A DNA stretch of 64,000 nucleotides. It comes from Isochrysis galbana (taxonomy: Eukaryota; Haptophyta; Isochrysidales; Isochrysidaceae). Below the pieces are notes generated by a model. That model had not been told where the DNA came from, made no database searches, and saw only the letters and a program-made list of their open reading frames with translations. The stretch covers positions 6,238,407 to 6,302,406 of the forward strand of contig CM030932.1 of assembly GCA_018136815.1 (NCBI GenBank), in the 5' to 3' direction. Shown here piece by piece: positions 1-9,029 of the stretch (positions are counted from its first letter, which is position 1; each line of letters begins with the position of its first letter). A program made the translations under genes and the position numbers.

Positions 1-110
1 ATGCTATTTTCATATTATGATGAGAATGGCTGCATAAAACCTACTGGTGAAGAATCCGCGCAAATATATCTGTTCTCTATTGTTCTCCAGATCGCGCAAG
101 ATTGCGTGAC

Positions 111-385
111 AAAATTTGAGGATTCTGCGGGCTACTAGCACTAGCGATGGGGGACCTTGGCGCACAGCCTGCGCACGCACTAATCGCCATCGCCATCCCC
201 CTAAATCTTCACCCCTCTCCCAGCTCCCCCTTCTCTCCTCTTTCTTTGGTTCACCTAAGTATGAAACGGAACTATCATACTTAGGCACCCCGATTTTGGG
301 AGACAAGGTAGATAACGCTCCCACGAGCTTAGACTTAGACCCATCCCCGCCGGCGAAATGGAGAGGAGGGTACAAGTTCAACTAA
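111..385. mobile_element. Rearranged LINE fragment (inverted 3' end joined to coding piece)
   Basis: Bases 111-250 resemble the 3' untranslated end of the LINE seen at 4583, 7508, 31269 and 33626, in minus orientation (GATTCTGCGGGCTAC near 120, then a pyrimidine-rich block ending TTTCTTTGGTT). Bases 259-385 are in the opposite orientation and encode a piece resembling residues of the LINE protein at 7832-8959 (YETELSYLGTP, then DPSPPAKW). The junction lies in 11-base inverted arms around CTAAGTATGA. Opposite orientation of two parts of one LINE is what twin priming produces. The piece is non-functional. Confidence 0.6.
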
Positions 386-577
386 AGACTGGAACACCCA
401 CTACGTGAAGAGCGTATACGCTCGACTCGACGGCGACACGGCAACACTACCCTAGATCGAATGAATGGGAGTCTAACATATGATCACAAGGGCGCTGCAG
501 GCCCAGGTCCAAAACCGCAAGCGACGACGCCTCACGGGGCCCATAATTGGGAGAAACACCTTATACCCGTGGGTACA
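386..577. other. Spacer before hairpin element
   Basis: No gene is seen here. The last 17 bases (561-577, TTATACCCGTGGGTACA) are the left copy of the direct repeat that flanks the next element. Confidence 0.5.
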
Positions 578-1333
578 CAACTAAGTTTATACTTGGTTGC
601 CCCATGGGGGGGCACGAGCCCCCCCTCTCTCCACTCCTCCCCTGCCATGGGGGAGGAACCACCCATCCTCCTGGCACGCCTGATGGCTGGCCAGGAGGCC
701 ACTGCCCTACTGACCCACTCCCTTCCCCACAGGCTCGCCCCATTCGCCCATCCTGGCCCCTCGTGGCCAGCCCATTGCTCCAACCCCCCCTCCCCCCCTG
801 GTCGACAGGCAGACAGGTGTAGATTGGGGGCCCCAGAGGCTCAGGAGCGCCAGCGAGGGAGAGGCAGGGGAGACCAGGGCCCAGTCCCAGCCTCCTCTGC
901 CCCCAGAGCTGGCCTCCAAGAGCCTCCAGGGGTCGCCAGCAGGCAGCTGCAGGCCTGCCGCAGGCGCGCCATCGCGCGTGCCGCAGGAGAGGGGAGAGAG
1001 AGCGCGGAGAAGGGGGTGGGCGGAGCGAGAGCTCCGCTCACCGAAAAATAGGTAAGTCCCGCACCTGTTTACAGGATAAGTCGGGGCTGAGACCGCCGCC
1101 CACTCGGAGACACAGGAGGAAGGGGGGAATGATCACCGGGGGGGGCGCGGGCCACCGGACCATATCTAAGCCCTTCACCCCTATCCCCCTAGTAGTGCAC
1201 GGGGGGAGTCGCCTTATGGCGGGGGGGAGAAGGGCCGGGGAAGTGGGGGTGTAGAAAGTTTCCTACGTGAGTAGAAAGTAGAGGGTCCACGGCCGCGTGT
1301 GCGGTGAGACTATTGAAAGGTTTAATTATTTAA
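578..1333 (+). mobile_element. Complete hairpin-chain retroelement, family i, copy 1
   Basis: This 756-base non-coding element is flanked by perfect 17-base direct repeats TTATACCCGTGGGTACA at 561-577 and 1334-1350. It starts with a near-palindrome (AACTAAGT, loop TTAT, ACTTGGTT). It then carries a chain of hairpins: a G-run/C-run stem near 605-627; a CTGGCA/TGCCAG type stem near 677-705; an imperfect stem near 955-985; GCGGAGC-GAGA-GCTCCGC near 1020-1037; CCTGT-TT-ACAGG at 1064-1075; and CGCC-TTAT-GGCG near 1210. It ends AAAGGTTTAATTATTTAA. Long open frames inside it are chance products of its composition. It matches the inverted copy at 53080-53837 over its whole length. Direct repeats plus a T/A-rich 3' tail suggest target-primed reverse transcription. 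A GGTAAGT splice-donor-like site is conserved near 1050. Confidence 0.85.
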
Positions 1334-1344
1334 TTATACCCGTG

Positions 1345-1935
1345 GGTACAAGGGTATGTGACATCGAATGGAAGGGTGCCCGAGGATCACTGTGTCACCG
1401 GTCACTGGGCAGGGGCAAGGGGTCACAGACGTCGGACATCGGGACGGAGGACGGAGGCAGAGGCGGGAAAAGATAAACACGAGGGAGAGAAACGCGGGAG
1501 CGCACAAGGAAATAAACGGGGCGGGACGGGTAAGAAACAAGGAGGGGGAACCTACCTAGGGGCAGCACAGAGAAACGCGAGAGGCATCCCCCCGCGGCCA
1601 TGGAGCGGCGGAGCGGTGACCCCCGGAGGATACCGAAAGGCCGAAAGGGGGGGGAGGGGGGGGGGGGGGCGGGAGGACCGCTGAGGTGGGTCTTCGGCCG
1701 AAACGGATCTTCGGAGGACCCCGGCGGGCGGCGGGCGGGAGGGGGGAACCGGTCCTCTCAAGCGTCAAGCGTAAGCGTGGGGACGGACTCCGGACTCCCC
1801 CTACCCCCTACCCACTCACTACCCACAACCGCAATAGGGGGTATTGGGGGAGCAGGTAAGGGGGGGCCCGGGGAATTCTTGGACACCCAGAAGGGGTGGA
1901 AAATAGTGGTTAAAAAGCGTGAGTGACCGGGCGAC
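1345..1935 (+). repeat. Interspersed repeat C, with repeat D at its end
   Basis: GC-rich and non-coding. It is similar in order and orientation to 23173-23485: shared blocks include GGTCACAGACGTCGGAC, GAAATAAACGGGGCGGG and GAGGATACCGAAAGG. The end (1879-1935; CTTGGACACCCAG, later GTGAGTGACCGGGC) recurs at 46848-46918 and inverted at 57165-57235. The family i element sits at its left edge, possibly inserted into it. Confidence 0.6.
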
Positions 1936-2264
1936 TAGTACTAGCGATAGCTTCAAGAAGTTTTTTGTTTATAAATTTTTAATTATTTTTATTTTTATTT
2001 TGAAATTTTTGGCCCCCAAGTTTTGGTGAGCAACTCTCAAGGAGGAGCACTTCTCTTCCCGGCTGACTATCACCTCTTAAACAGTGTGATTGTGAGGCTA
2101 CGAGCGATGAACGCGCACACGAGCACAAGTGTTGTTTGCTAGTCAAACTCAGTTTCAAACTTCAAACTTGCAAATTTACCATATGCAACACGCAACACGC
2201 AACACCGCTTCCGAACGCTTGCAGTTCAATCTTTCAAAAGCCCTAGGATAGGATTGATTGCTAT
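1936..2264. other. Intergenic, AT-rich, nothing identified
   Basis: This stretch has T/A-rich runs near 1960-2010 and short CGCAACAC-type direct repeats near 2185-2205. It contains no coding or RNA gene that I can support. It would hold the 3' untranslated region of the HAD gene on the minus strand. Confidence 0.4.
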
Positions 2265-2927
2265 TCATAATAAACCTGCCGCTGCCCTGATCGCGTCGAA
2301 CTCCTGCTGCTGCATCCCCCTACGATGTGCCACATGCAACGTACGACACACTACAGAAGCTTTATCTATGTGATCAAGAGAGTCGTCAACGAATAGAGCG
2401 TCAGCAAAGCCCAACCCCGTCTCACCCATAAGCTGGCCAATGAGCGTGGCCTTCACGAAGTGGACGGATCTCAAGGCTGGGGAGTCTTGCCCATAGACTC
2501 GGGAGGGACATATTGGACAACGTGCCTGAGAGAGCGGTCGGGCAATTCCACAATCTACCTCTGCTGACAAAGGCCTGGATCCGTCTCTAGAAGTGCCGTT
2601 GGCACCACGGCCAGGTCGCGCAGCACTTTCAGCCGATTGTGCGATAATGCCAACTTCTTGTAGATGAGGGCCGAATGCTGATCTATGGCCAATAGATACG
2701 ATGTACAACGTCACGCCTGCGGTTACGAGGTCATGGAGGAGGACCTGGAGGGCAGCCAGCCTCTCTGAGCCCCCAAGGTTAGCGAGCCTCTCTTCAGGAG
2801 TCATCGAACGGAAAAGCGCGACATCGTCGGCAACGGCCCACTTGCGCGCACGGTCGACGAAGATCGGTGTGCTGATCGTCGAGTCGAAATCAAGGAAGAG
2901 CGCCTTGATGGGCGGGAGGCGCGCCAT
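2265..2927 (-). CDS. HAD-superfamily hydrolase (phosphatase-like)
   Basis: A protein of about 220 residues with the haloacid dehalogenase fold signature. Motif I is LFLDFDSTIS near residues 10-19, with nucleophile Asp13 and Asp15. Motif II is a serine in YIVSIG near 75-80. A lysine in HFVKATLIG near 159 fits motif III, and motif IV is ALFVDDSLDHI with the acidic pair near 181-182. HAD enzymes of this type are Mg-dependent phosphatases; the substrate cannot be told from sequence. I chose the Met at 2927 because it lies just before motif I; the frame stays open well upstream without family-like sequence. Residues of about 99-143 are poor in family character and may be an unspliced intron. The gene is divergent from the TLC-like gene at 3147, with about 220 bases between them. 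Confidence 0.7.
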   Translation of the reverse strand: MARLPPIKALFLDFDSTISTPIFVDRARKWAVADDVALFRSMTPEERLANLGGSERLAALQVLLHDLVTAGVTLYIVSIGHRSAFGPHLQEVGIIAQSAESAARPGRGANGTSRDGSRPLSAEVDCGIARPLSQARCPICPSRVYGQDSPALRSVHFVKATLIGQLMGETGLGFADALFVDDSLDHIDKASVVCRTLHVAHRRGMQQQEFDAIRAAAGLL

Positions 2928-3104
2928 CGCCAACGCTCTCCGCCGATGCAGAGGGGGGGGCCAAGTTGAAAAATAAGGGATAAGGGATTCTTTTCTATCG
3001 TAGCTATGTACTCCTAGTTCTCCCCGAGAGGGCCGGCAGGGGTAGAAGGTTACTCTACTGTGAAAAGAACAGAAATGTGGCTGATCCATGAAGCAGAAGT
3101 CTCT

Positions 3105-3121
3105 GAAGTACTTTAGAGTAG
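3105..3121 (+). promoter_or_regulatory. Candidate core promoter motif GAAGTACTTTAGAGTAG
   Basis: It lies 26 bases before the first Met of the TLC-like gene. Similar AGTACTTTA-type motifs lie at 18391-18407, 31997-32010 and 47076-47093, before three other plus-strand genes. A weaker version is at 6505-6520 before HSCB, and GGAGTACTCTACG is at 40766-40778, about 105 bases upstream of the minus-strand beta-helix gene. Function is inferred only from repeated placement. Confidence 0.4.
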
Positions 3122-3146
3122 ACCTTACGAGTGCAGATGAGAGTTT

Positions 3147-4320
3147 ATGTGTGCGTTGTCCAGCGAGGGCCCGAGGCAGCAAGCATCCTCGTGGCGAGCG
3201 TCGCTGACGCAGCAACCGATGGTGAACGCGGCGCAGGCAACGCACATTCGGCCTCTCTTTGATACGCTGATGCTCACGGCGCACCTCATCTCGTCGTCTC
3301 TTTTGCTGTGCAACCTGAGTGGCTGCCTCTCCAATCTGGATGCCGTCTACGCAGAGACAGCCCTGCTGTGTGCCAAGTGGCTCGCAGAGATCTACACTGA
3401 TGCTTTCACGATGGACCTGCTGTTTCATCATATCGTTATGCTTATAGTTGCCTACGCAGCTCGTGAATTTCCGGCAGCTGCATTTCTGGTGGTGCGTGTC
3501 CAGGTATGAATTGTTTCAACACCGCAGCACGTGGATCTTGGCTTCGCAGTGGGCACTAGAACTCCTTGTAGCTGATACTGACTTGGTTATTTGCTCAGGT
3601 CATCCATGTCGCGCTCGCCGTCAATTACTTGCGCAAGATCTTTCGCCTTCCTCGCGACGGTCCCGTAGATGCTTGCTTTGGCATCATGTGAGCACATCAG
3701 TGTATGACGGGGACCGTGCAAGAGCACTCCCGTCAACAATAAGTTCATACATGAAATTCCTTACCAATGCTCAGATCGTTTGCTGCCCACAGAAGCTATC
3801 GGACGGCGCATGTGACCTAAATGAGAGCTGCCCTAGCGGTTTCCACACGCAATGCACTATCTCTCATGACCTCACTCGTACTGTGTCCCACATTTGCAGG
3901 TGGCTGCTCGCTGTCTCGGCGCGGACTGGTTTGGCAGCCATCAATACTGCACGCGCATTTTATTTGAAATCCTCTTGGCGCTGGATTCTTTTCTGCTCAG
4001 CAGGCTCGATGCTGGCTTTGGATATGGTATGGACAAGTGAGGTGGTCGAGAGTCGGTCCTGGCCCGGTAAGTTTCTAAGACGAGTATTGCTCGCAGGAGG
4101 TGCCTTGGCCGGTGCAGTATCAGGACCTGATGGATTGGCAAGCACAAACTATGCATGGGGCACCTTCGCTGCATCGCCCTTGCTCCTGGGAACCGTTTTG
4201 GTGCTGACGAGAACAAGAAGTGTGGCCGTCGTTGTTCGTTGGTGGTGGAGGCTTGTGCTGCCAGCAAGAACATGCGTGGTCATGAGTTACAATAAGTATG
4301 AGCAGCGAGGGCGAAGGTAG
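3147..4320 (+). CDS. Three-exon membrane protein, TLC (TRAM/LAG1/CLN8)-like
   Basis: The proposed exons are 3147-3503, 3599-3687 and 3900-4320. All junctions are GT-AG with matching phases (0, then 2), giving 288 residues. Exon 1 has a hydrophobic segment and then FTMDLLFHHIVML, which resembles the His-His centre of TLC domains. Exon 2 has a short basic loop (YLRKIFRLPRDGPVD). Exon 3 has two further membrane segments, the second (LALDMVWTSEVV) like the final TLC helix. TLC proteins act in lipid sensing or synthesis in ER or plasma membrane; no specific reaction is claimed. The start could instead be the in-frame Met at 3219. About 80 residues after the last helix may be partly intron (GTAAGT at 4067, acceptor near 4117, in frame). 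Confidence 0.5.
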
Positions 4321-4435
4321 GGTATGAGCCCTACATGTAGAACATGAGTATCAGAGGGTGTCTTGTGTCATTTGTGGTTCTGTACCGTTAGTGTGCCTTG
4401 TGTGGCAGTGCCCCCCTAGATAGCTTTTACAACGT

Positions 4436-4525
4436 AACTGACTAATCTTATGATTCGTCGCCATGGAGGGGGGCCTCATGCCCCCCCCCACTCTCTCGAC
4501 TCCCCTCATGGGGGGCGAGAAAGTC
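4436..4525 (+). repeat. Hairpin-chain element family ii, 5' fragment
   Basis: It starts ACTAATCTTATGATTCGTC (near-palindromic), followed by a GGGGGGC/GCCCCCC hairpin. It matches the 5' end of the complete family ii element at 15949-16591. Only the first 90 bases or so are present. Confidence 0.65.
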
Positions 4526-4582
4526 CATTCGTTGTGATGTTGCACCCTTGAGCCTTGAGCGTCGTCAAACGCGCTAGTGATG

Positions 4583-4863
4583 TAAAAAAAAACATCTGAA
4601 GATTCTGGGCTACACACCTACTATTGACGGGATCCCCCGCTATTACTAACACCGCCCTTAAGTTCCCTTTCTCCACCTCTTCCCCTGCCCCCCTTCATTC
4701 CTTTTTCTTTGGTTTCCGGGGTTCGGCCTCGGTGCGCTACCTAAGGCCTGGTTCGGAGTGTGGGGGACCCTCATCGCGGGGTATGGGCTCCGTTGCCGAT
4801 GAAGGCTACGGACCAACCACAGCACTAACTAAGGGTATACCCGCACAACAAGAAAAACTCTAA
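4583..4863 (-). mobile_element. 5'-truncated LINE 3' end
   Basis: Read on the minus strand this ends TAGGTGTGTAGCCCAGAATC, then TTCAGATG and a T-run (A-run at 4583-4592 on the plus strand). Similar ends occur at 7468, 7508, 15450-15588 (plus), 20933, 31269 and 33626. It lies about 260 bases downstream of the TLC-like gene, antisense to it. The distal part (4785-4863) also recurs near 31830-31905. Confidence 0.7.
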
Positions 4864-4919
4864 CGCCTAATAGGTTGTAGGTCTCGAATTTATTTGCAAT
4901 AGGCCAAATACATCCGTAT

Positions 4920-5393
4920 TTGGCCGTATTTGCTATTTGCAGAGCCCCAGCACCGCATTTGCGTGGATGTGGAGACTTCCGCGTGGATCTGGCCAAGGAA
5001 CGCTTCCCGTCGATGTGGGCACTCATTGAGCCATACATGGGCCGTTGGTGCAAAGCAAAGCTCATGCTCGTCGGCGACTACTCCGACGAGTACGACAGGA
5101 TCCCCAAGACCAAGTACATTGGAGACGAGGCCGCCGTCGCGTACCTCTGCATGGAATACATCACGGCGGTCGCGTACGCTGATACGAATCCCATGGTGCA
5201 AGTGCAAGTGCACCGAGCAGCTGGCAAACTCTACATGGAGAACAAGAAGGTCGTCCTCGCACGCGTCACGGACCTCGCCACCCAAGATCAGCCAAGCGAC
5301 ATCGTCGCCTGCCAGAAGAACGACATCGACAATAGGATCGAGGAGGAGGGGTGTGAGAAAAAGACGAAAAGGATGAAAACTCAGCCTGCGTAG
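4920..5393 (+). CDS. Hypothetical protein (possible single-exon gene or 3' exon)
   Basis: An open frame of 157 codons with strong G/C preference at third positions from about 4965 to 5330, which suggests coding. No family is recognised. Visible features: a compact segment with LMLVGDYSDEYDRIPKTK near residues 48-65, an alternating hydrophobic stretch (EAAVAYLCMEYITAVAYAD), then a Lys/Glu-rich tail ending in KKTKRMK. A TTTGCAG acceptor-like sequence lies at about 4935-4941, so this could be the last exon of a gene whose 5' part was lost to the LINE insertion next to it. Function unknown. Confidence 0.35.
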   Translation: MAVFAICRAPAPHLRGCGDFRVDLAKERFPSMWALIEPYMGRWCKAKLMLVGDYSDEYDRIPKTKYIGDEAAVAYLCMEYITAVAYADTNPMVQVQVHRAAGKLYMENKKVVLARVTDLATQDQPSDIVACQKNDIDNRIEEEGCEKKTKRMKTQPA

Positions 5394-5496
5394 CTTTGGG
5401 GTTACCGTGTGTTTTGGGGAGGGGGGGGGGGGGAGTTGCTATGCTCACGCGCCGCGTCCTTGTATGTCGTGATTAGCTTTGTACTCATCTTTGTAA

Positions 5497-6110
5497 TAAT
5501 AATACCCTGGAGACTGGTTGAAAAAGAAAACATGCACCTCTGGGTGAAAAAAAAAATCACCTGTTGGCTCCGGCCAGAGTTTCGATCCAAAACCACCCTT
5601 ATTTCGATTCGAAATTTCGATGAGGTTGGAGCAAATTTCGAGCTTCGAGGGGTCAAATTTCGGCCTAATTTCGAATCGGAATTTTTGCTTAAGCGTCGCC
5701 GCGGCGGGGCCTGATGCGTTGCCGCGCGGCCACATCCCACATCCCCGGTCTCGGATGCTGAGTGGAGACCAACCTCCTGCGACGAGCTTGGGGGGGTCGG
5801 AGGGATGCCCTGAGCCCTCAAGGGCGTCATCATCATCATCCTCATCCTCGTCGTTGTCGGTTTTGCGCTTGCGCTTGGATGCCCGGAAGCGCGCCAAGGC
5901 GCGGCGCGCGGCCCCGGGCGGGGGGGGGGGGGGAGCGGGGAGCGGGCTGGGGGGGGGGGGGCTTATTTCGCTACGTCAGTGCCATATCGACCTTTATTTC
6001 GGTAAAAAGTTTTGATTGCGATTGGCCCCCCTTATTTCGAAAAAAAATTCTCGAAACTCTGGCCGGAGCCAAATCACCTGGCCCTCTTTTGACGGAACGC
6101 GACTTCAGTC
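5497..6110. mobile_element. Putative inverted-repeat element
   Basis: GGCTCCGGCCAGAGTTTCGA near 5568-5588 and its reverse complement near 6053-6075 bracket about 500 bases, with flanking ATTTCGA-rich arms and G-runs at 5920-5960. The left flank (5497-5555; GGAGACTGGTTGAAAAAGAA) recurs inverted at 59485-59555. No coding function seen. It could be a MITE-like or foldback element; no target duplication was found. Confidence 0.45.
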
Positions 6111-6321
6111 GTTTTTCCATTTAATTTATGTCTGGATCACCGAATCTATGGGCTGTTCGGCCATCCAAGGGTGTGGGGGAATTTCCCTCAGAGTCCCCGG
6201 AGAGCTTGGGGGCTGCGGGTGAGCGGGTAGCGACAGTTGACAGGTCACAGTTGACAAAGACAAAAGACAAAAGAAAGTGTGGAATGTGGAATGTGGAAGC
6301 TCCAATTTTGGCGCTTCGGCT

Positions 6322-6340
6322 TCGGCAGTAAGTTGTTAAC
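6322..6340 (+). promoter_or_regulatory. Shared upstream motif TCGGCAGTAAGTTGTTAAC
   Basis: It lies about 297 bases before the HSCB start and is preceded by CCAATTTTGGCGCTTCGG. Closely similar blocks lie at 21909-21948, before the J-domain gene, and 31933-31950, before the kinase gene. A role in transcription or as a transcript leader is inferred from position alone. Confidence 0.35.
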
Positions 6341-6636
6341 CGCGACCACCCAAACCTTCATTTGTCTACATGCGATTTCGATTTCAGAAATCCACTACTC
6401 TACCCAATTCATCGCACTACCGCACCAATATCTTTGAGTCGTACTCGTAGAGGCTGACCGCGCGTCGAAATCGTCAACCCTTTTCCAGCCATAAAAGGCC
6501 TAATAGTACTCCTACAGTAAAAGGCCTAAGCATAAGCGGAAGGGACGGAGAGAGCGAGCTAGCAGCAAGACTTCAGGCCACGGCCGGCGCTGCTCGCAAG
6601 GCGTCAGCCACTCTCTCTCTGGTCGCACAAGGGGCG

Positions 6637-7335
6637 ATGGGCGGACTCGGGCGGCTCTGGGCCGGCAAGCTGACAGGTGGGGCGCGCATGTGCGGTGCAC
6701 TTCGTGCCACTCTCGCCGCGCGCACCCTGTGTTCCTCAAGCGCGGCTATCCCCGACCACTTTGCAGCACTGGGTGTGGGCCGCTCTTTCTCCCTCGATGA
6801 AGCGGCGCTCAAGGCGGGGTACCTCCGGCTAATGGCGGAGCACCATCCGGACCGACACACGCGTGGTACAGCGACTGAGCAGAGCGGCTCAGCCGACCGT
6901 TCTGCTGACGTCACGCGCGCCTTCTCAGTCCTCACGCAGCCTCACAGACGAGCGGTGCACTTGCTTGAGCTGCTTGGCGCTCCGTTGGTGGAGGAAACAA
7001 ATGGCACGGCCCTGTTGGGCGTGGAATTCCTGTCGGAGATTATGGATAAGCGCTTCGAAGTAGACGATCCCGCCACGACGGAGGATCGGCTTAAAGAGCT
7101 TCAGGAGGAAAACAACAAGGCGATGCAAGCTATTCTCTCAGATCTCGATACAGCATTTTCATGTGTAGATGTCTCTGGCAACAGGGTCCAGAAGAATGAG
7201 GGAGGGGCAAATGGCTCCCTTCCAGCCAAGCTCGAAGAAGCCAGGATCCTCACCGCCAAGCTTGGGTACTTGCAACGTATCCATGACGTCGCAATTGAGA
7301 GGCTTGCGGAGGAAGAGGAGAGGAGAGAGCATTGA
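6637..7335 (+). CDS. HSCB: Mitochondrial iron-sulfur cluster co-chaperone HscB
   Basis: A single-exon gene of 232 codons. Residues 1-37 are Arg/Ala-rich with few acidic residues, as in a mitochondrial targeting peptide. Residues of about 39-110 form the J-domain with PDHFAALG at its start and the HPD tripeptide at 70-72, which stimulates Hsp70 ATPase. The C-terminal three-helix domain (about 125-228) carries the acidic, Leu-rich pattern of the IscU-binding region, with LGVEFLSEIMDKR at its beginning, typical of HscB. HscB delivers the scaffold protein with its nascent cluster to mitochondrial Hsp70. The N-terminal zinc-binding domain of the human protein is absent, as in fungal and bacterial forms. 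Candidate promoter motifs lie upstream at 6322 and 6505. Length and domain order are normal. Confidence 0.9.
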   Translation: MGGLGRLWAGKLTGGARMCGALRATLAARTLCSSSAAIPDHFAALGVGRSFSLDEAALKAGYLRLMAEHHPDRHTRGTATEQSGSADRSADVTRAFSVLTQPHRRAVHLLELLGAPLVEETNGTALLGVEFLSEIMDKRFEVDDPATTEDRLKELQEENNKAMQAILSDLDTAFSCVDVSGNRVQKNEGGANGSLPAKLEEARILTAKLGYLQRIHDVAIERLAEEEERREH

Positions 7336-7467
7336 AGTCTGTGGGATGCAATAGATTCGGCCACCACGTAGGGAATCAATGCACCACTTGGCCACTTGCT
7401 CGCGTGATCAAGTGTTGTATGCTCTACGCATACATCCTTGTTCTACCTGCTTAGATGTGCATCGTGC

Positions 7468-7507
7468 AAAAAAATATCTGAGGATTCAGGGCTACACACC
7501 TATCGCT
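7468..7507 (-). mobile_element. Very short LINE 3' end
   Basis: An A-run at 7468-7474 is followed by the reverse complement of the LINE terminus (GATTCAGGGCTACACACC). It abuts a second LINE 3' end at 7508, so two insertions ended almost at the same place, or one landed beside the other. Confidence 0.6.
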
Positions 7508-8990
7508 AAAAAAAACAAAAAAAAACATCTGAAGATTCTGGGCTACACACCTACTAGACTAGGGTACTTCCCCATCCCTACTGTCACCGCCCTTAACTTC
7601 CCTTCCCTCCACCTCCTCCCCTTTCCCCCTTCATTCCTTTGTCTTCGGTATCCGGGGTTCGGCTCGGGTGCGCTACCACGAGCCTGGTTCAAAGCGCGGG
7701 TTCCGGGCAGGCCTGTTGTTGGTCAATTGTCATCGTGTGTCTGTTGGGGCACGGGTGTGCTCGTCCTTCACGCCCTTGCTGGTCGCTTTTGTGTCTCAAT
7801 GGGTTTGTGTCTAGTCGAGGCGTATCCCGTCTCAGTTATGCTCTGGTTCGGGTCCCTCGGCAATTATATATGCCACCCCCATCGAGGTGGTCAGCGTTTG
7901 TAGCTCTAGGCTTGGTTTTAGCTTTCCTCTCGCACATAGTGTGAACAAAGGGTATACATCGTTCATGTCGATCCTTTTCTTCGGCTGTCTGCCCATGCCT
8001 GCTTGGGCGGTTCTAGCCGTGTCTGTCGTACTTGCGAATAGTAGCGCCTTGCTTAGTGTTGTGTACCTGTCTATCGTTCTTATCAACACTGATTCCTCCG
8101 AGAATTCAATGCCGTCGTCGTGTATCTTGTAGAAGTCTGTTAAGATATACCTCCATGCTAGAATGTAGAGTATGGTGAGCGATCGCGGTGTTTTCCCCCC
8201 GGGGTGCATGAAAAGATTATCTACGATTACCTCTTCCTTGCTTCTACCACTTCGGGGAGTGTATCCTGCCAGGTTGTCGAGCGTCCCGAGTATCTTGACT
8301 ACCCTCGGGCATTCGCCTAGGTGGGTGGAAGATTCGTCGGCCGCCTTGCATATGCGGCAAGTCTTATCTCTGTCCGCGAACCGGTTGTAGGTGCCTATCC
8401 TTCTGTGGGTTAAGTGCTTGAAGTGGAGGTGTGTATCTCTCGCCGTCATCATCGAGGATGTATATATTGTGGCTAGGTGTTCCCACGTGTTGTCGGGTAC
8501 CGGTAGTCGCTGTTTCCAGTTCTCGGGTCCCGTTAGGCGTCTACGCTTTCCGTCCGTCTTCTGGATTGCTCGTGTTAGTTGCTCCACTCCCATTTTGTCT
8601 AGTGGGGTAACTCCGTCTAGGGTATACTCGTCCGCTAAGGGGTATTCCAATCTCTTGTTAGATTTGAAGCCGTCCCCCCATTTTGCCGGTGGGGAGGGGT
8701 CTAGCTGTTCGGGGGCATTGTCGAGCCTTTCGCCAATTATGGGCGTACCTAGGTACGAGAGCTCCGCTTCATACCATGCGCCTTTGAGCACGGCGAAATA
8801 GCTGCCGTCTTGGGCTATGTGTATTTTTGGGGTGGGCTCCTCCGAGCCACACTGCTCGCATGTCTCTCGCCTCGTCTCCGAGGTCCCTACAGCCGCTGGG
8901 TCCGCCCGTGTCGTCAACATTGTCTCGGCGTGGTCTACTATGGCGCTCCATGATGCCAAAAATTTGTCCTTCGGGATATATTCTGCGCGA
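7508..8990 (-). mobile_element. 5'-truncated LINE (non-LTR retrotransposon)
   Basis: The longest LINE copy in the window, antisense to HSCB and the helicase. It runs from a T-tail (A-run at 7508-7525 on plus) through the conserved 3' untranslated region to the coding 3' half at 7832-8959. Its 5' boundary near 8960-8990 is about 165 bases before the helicase start. Reverse transcriptase and endonuclease parts are missing. Confidence 0.75.
7832..8959 (-). pseudogene. C-terminal half of a LINE-encoded reverse transcriptase protein
   Basis: An intact frame of 375 codons, truncated upstream. Features: GRSKEE-type charged linkers and a zinc-knuckle-like CRICKAADESSTHLGEC (C-x2-C-x8-H-x4-C), the arrangement found after the reverse transcriptase in many LINE proteins. 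YEAELSYLGTPIIG lies upstream of it. Related fragments occur at 259-385 and 52186-52320. The frame has no stops, so the insertion may be fairly young. It cannot act alone without its missing N-terminal enzymes. Confidence 0.7.
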
Positions 8991-9029
8991 CGCGACAGAC
9001 CGGAGGCGAGCCTCGTCTCCGTCGTTGGC

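Noticed and set aside
461-1051. Long open frames on both strands inside the hairpin element
   Set aside because: They exist in several frames at once, follow the GC-rich composition, and are not conserved between the full-length copies.
578-1333. Self-cleaving hammerhead ribozyme (retrozyme) in the hairpin element
   Set aside because: A CTGATG core-like string is present, but the required CTGATGA plus GAAA arrangement is not; long target duplications also differ from retrozymes.
2928-3431. Upstream extension of the HAD frame
   Set aside because: It overlaps the divergent TLC-like gene's first exon and has no family-like residues before Met 2927.
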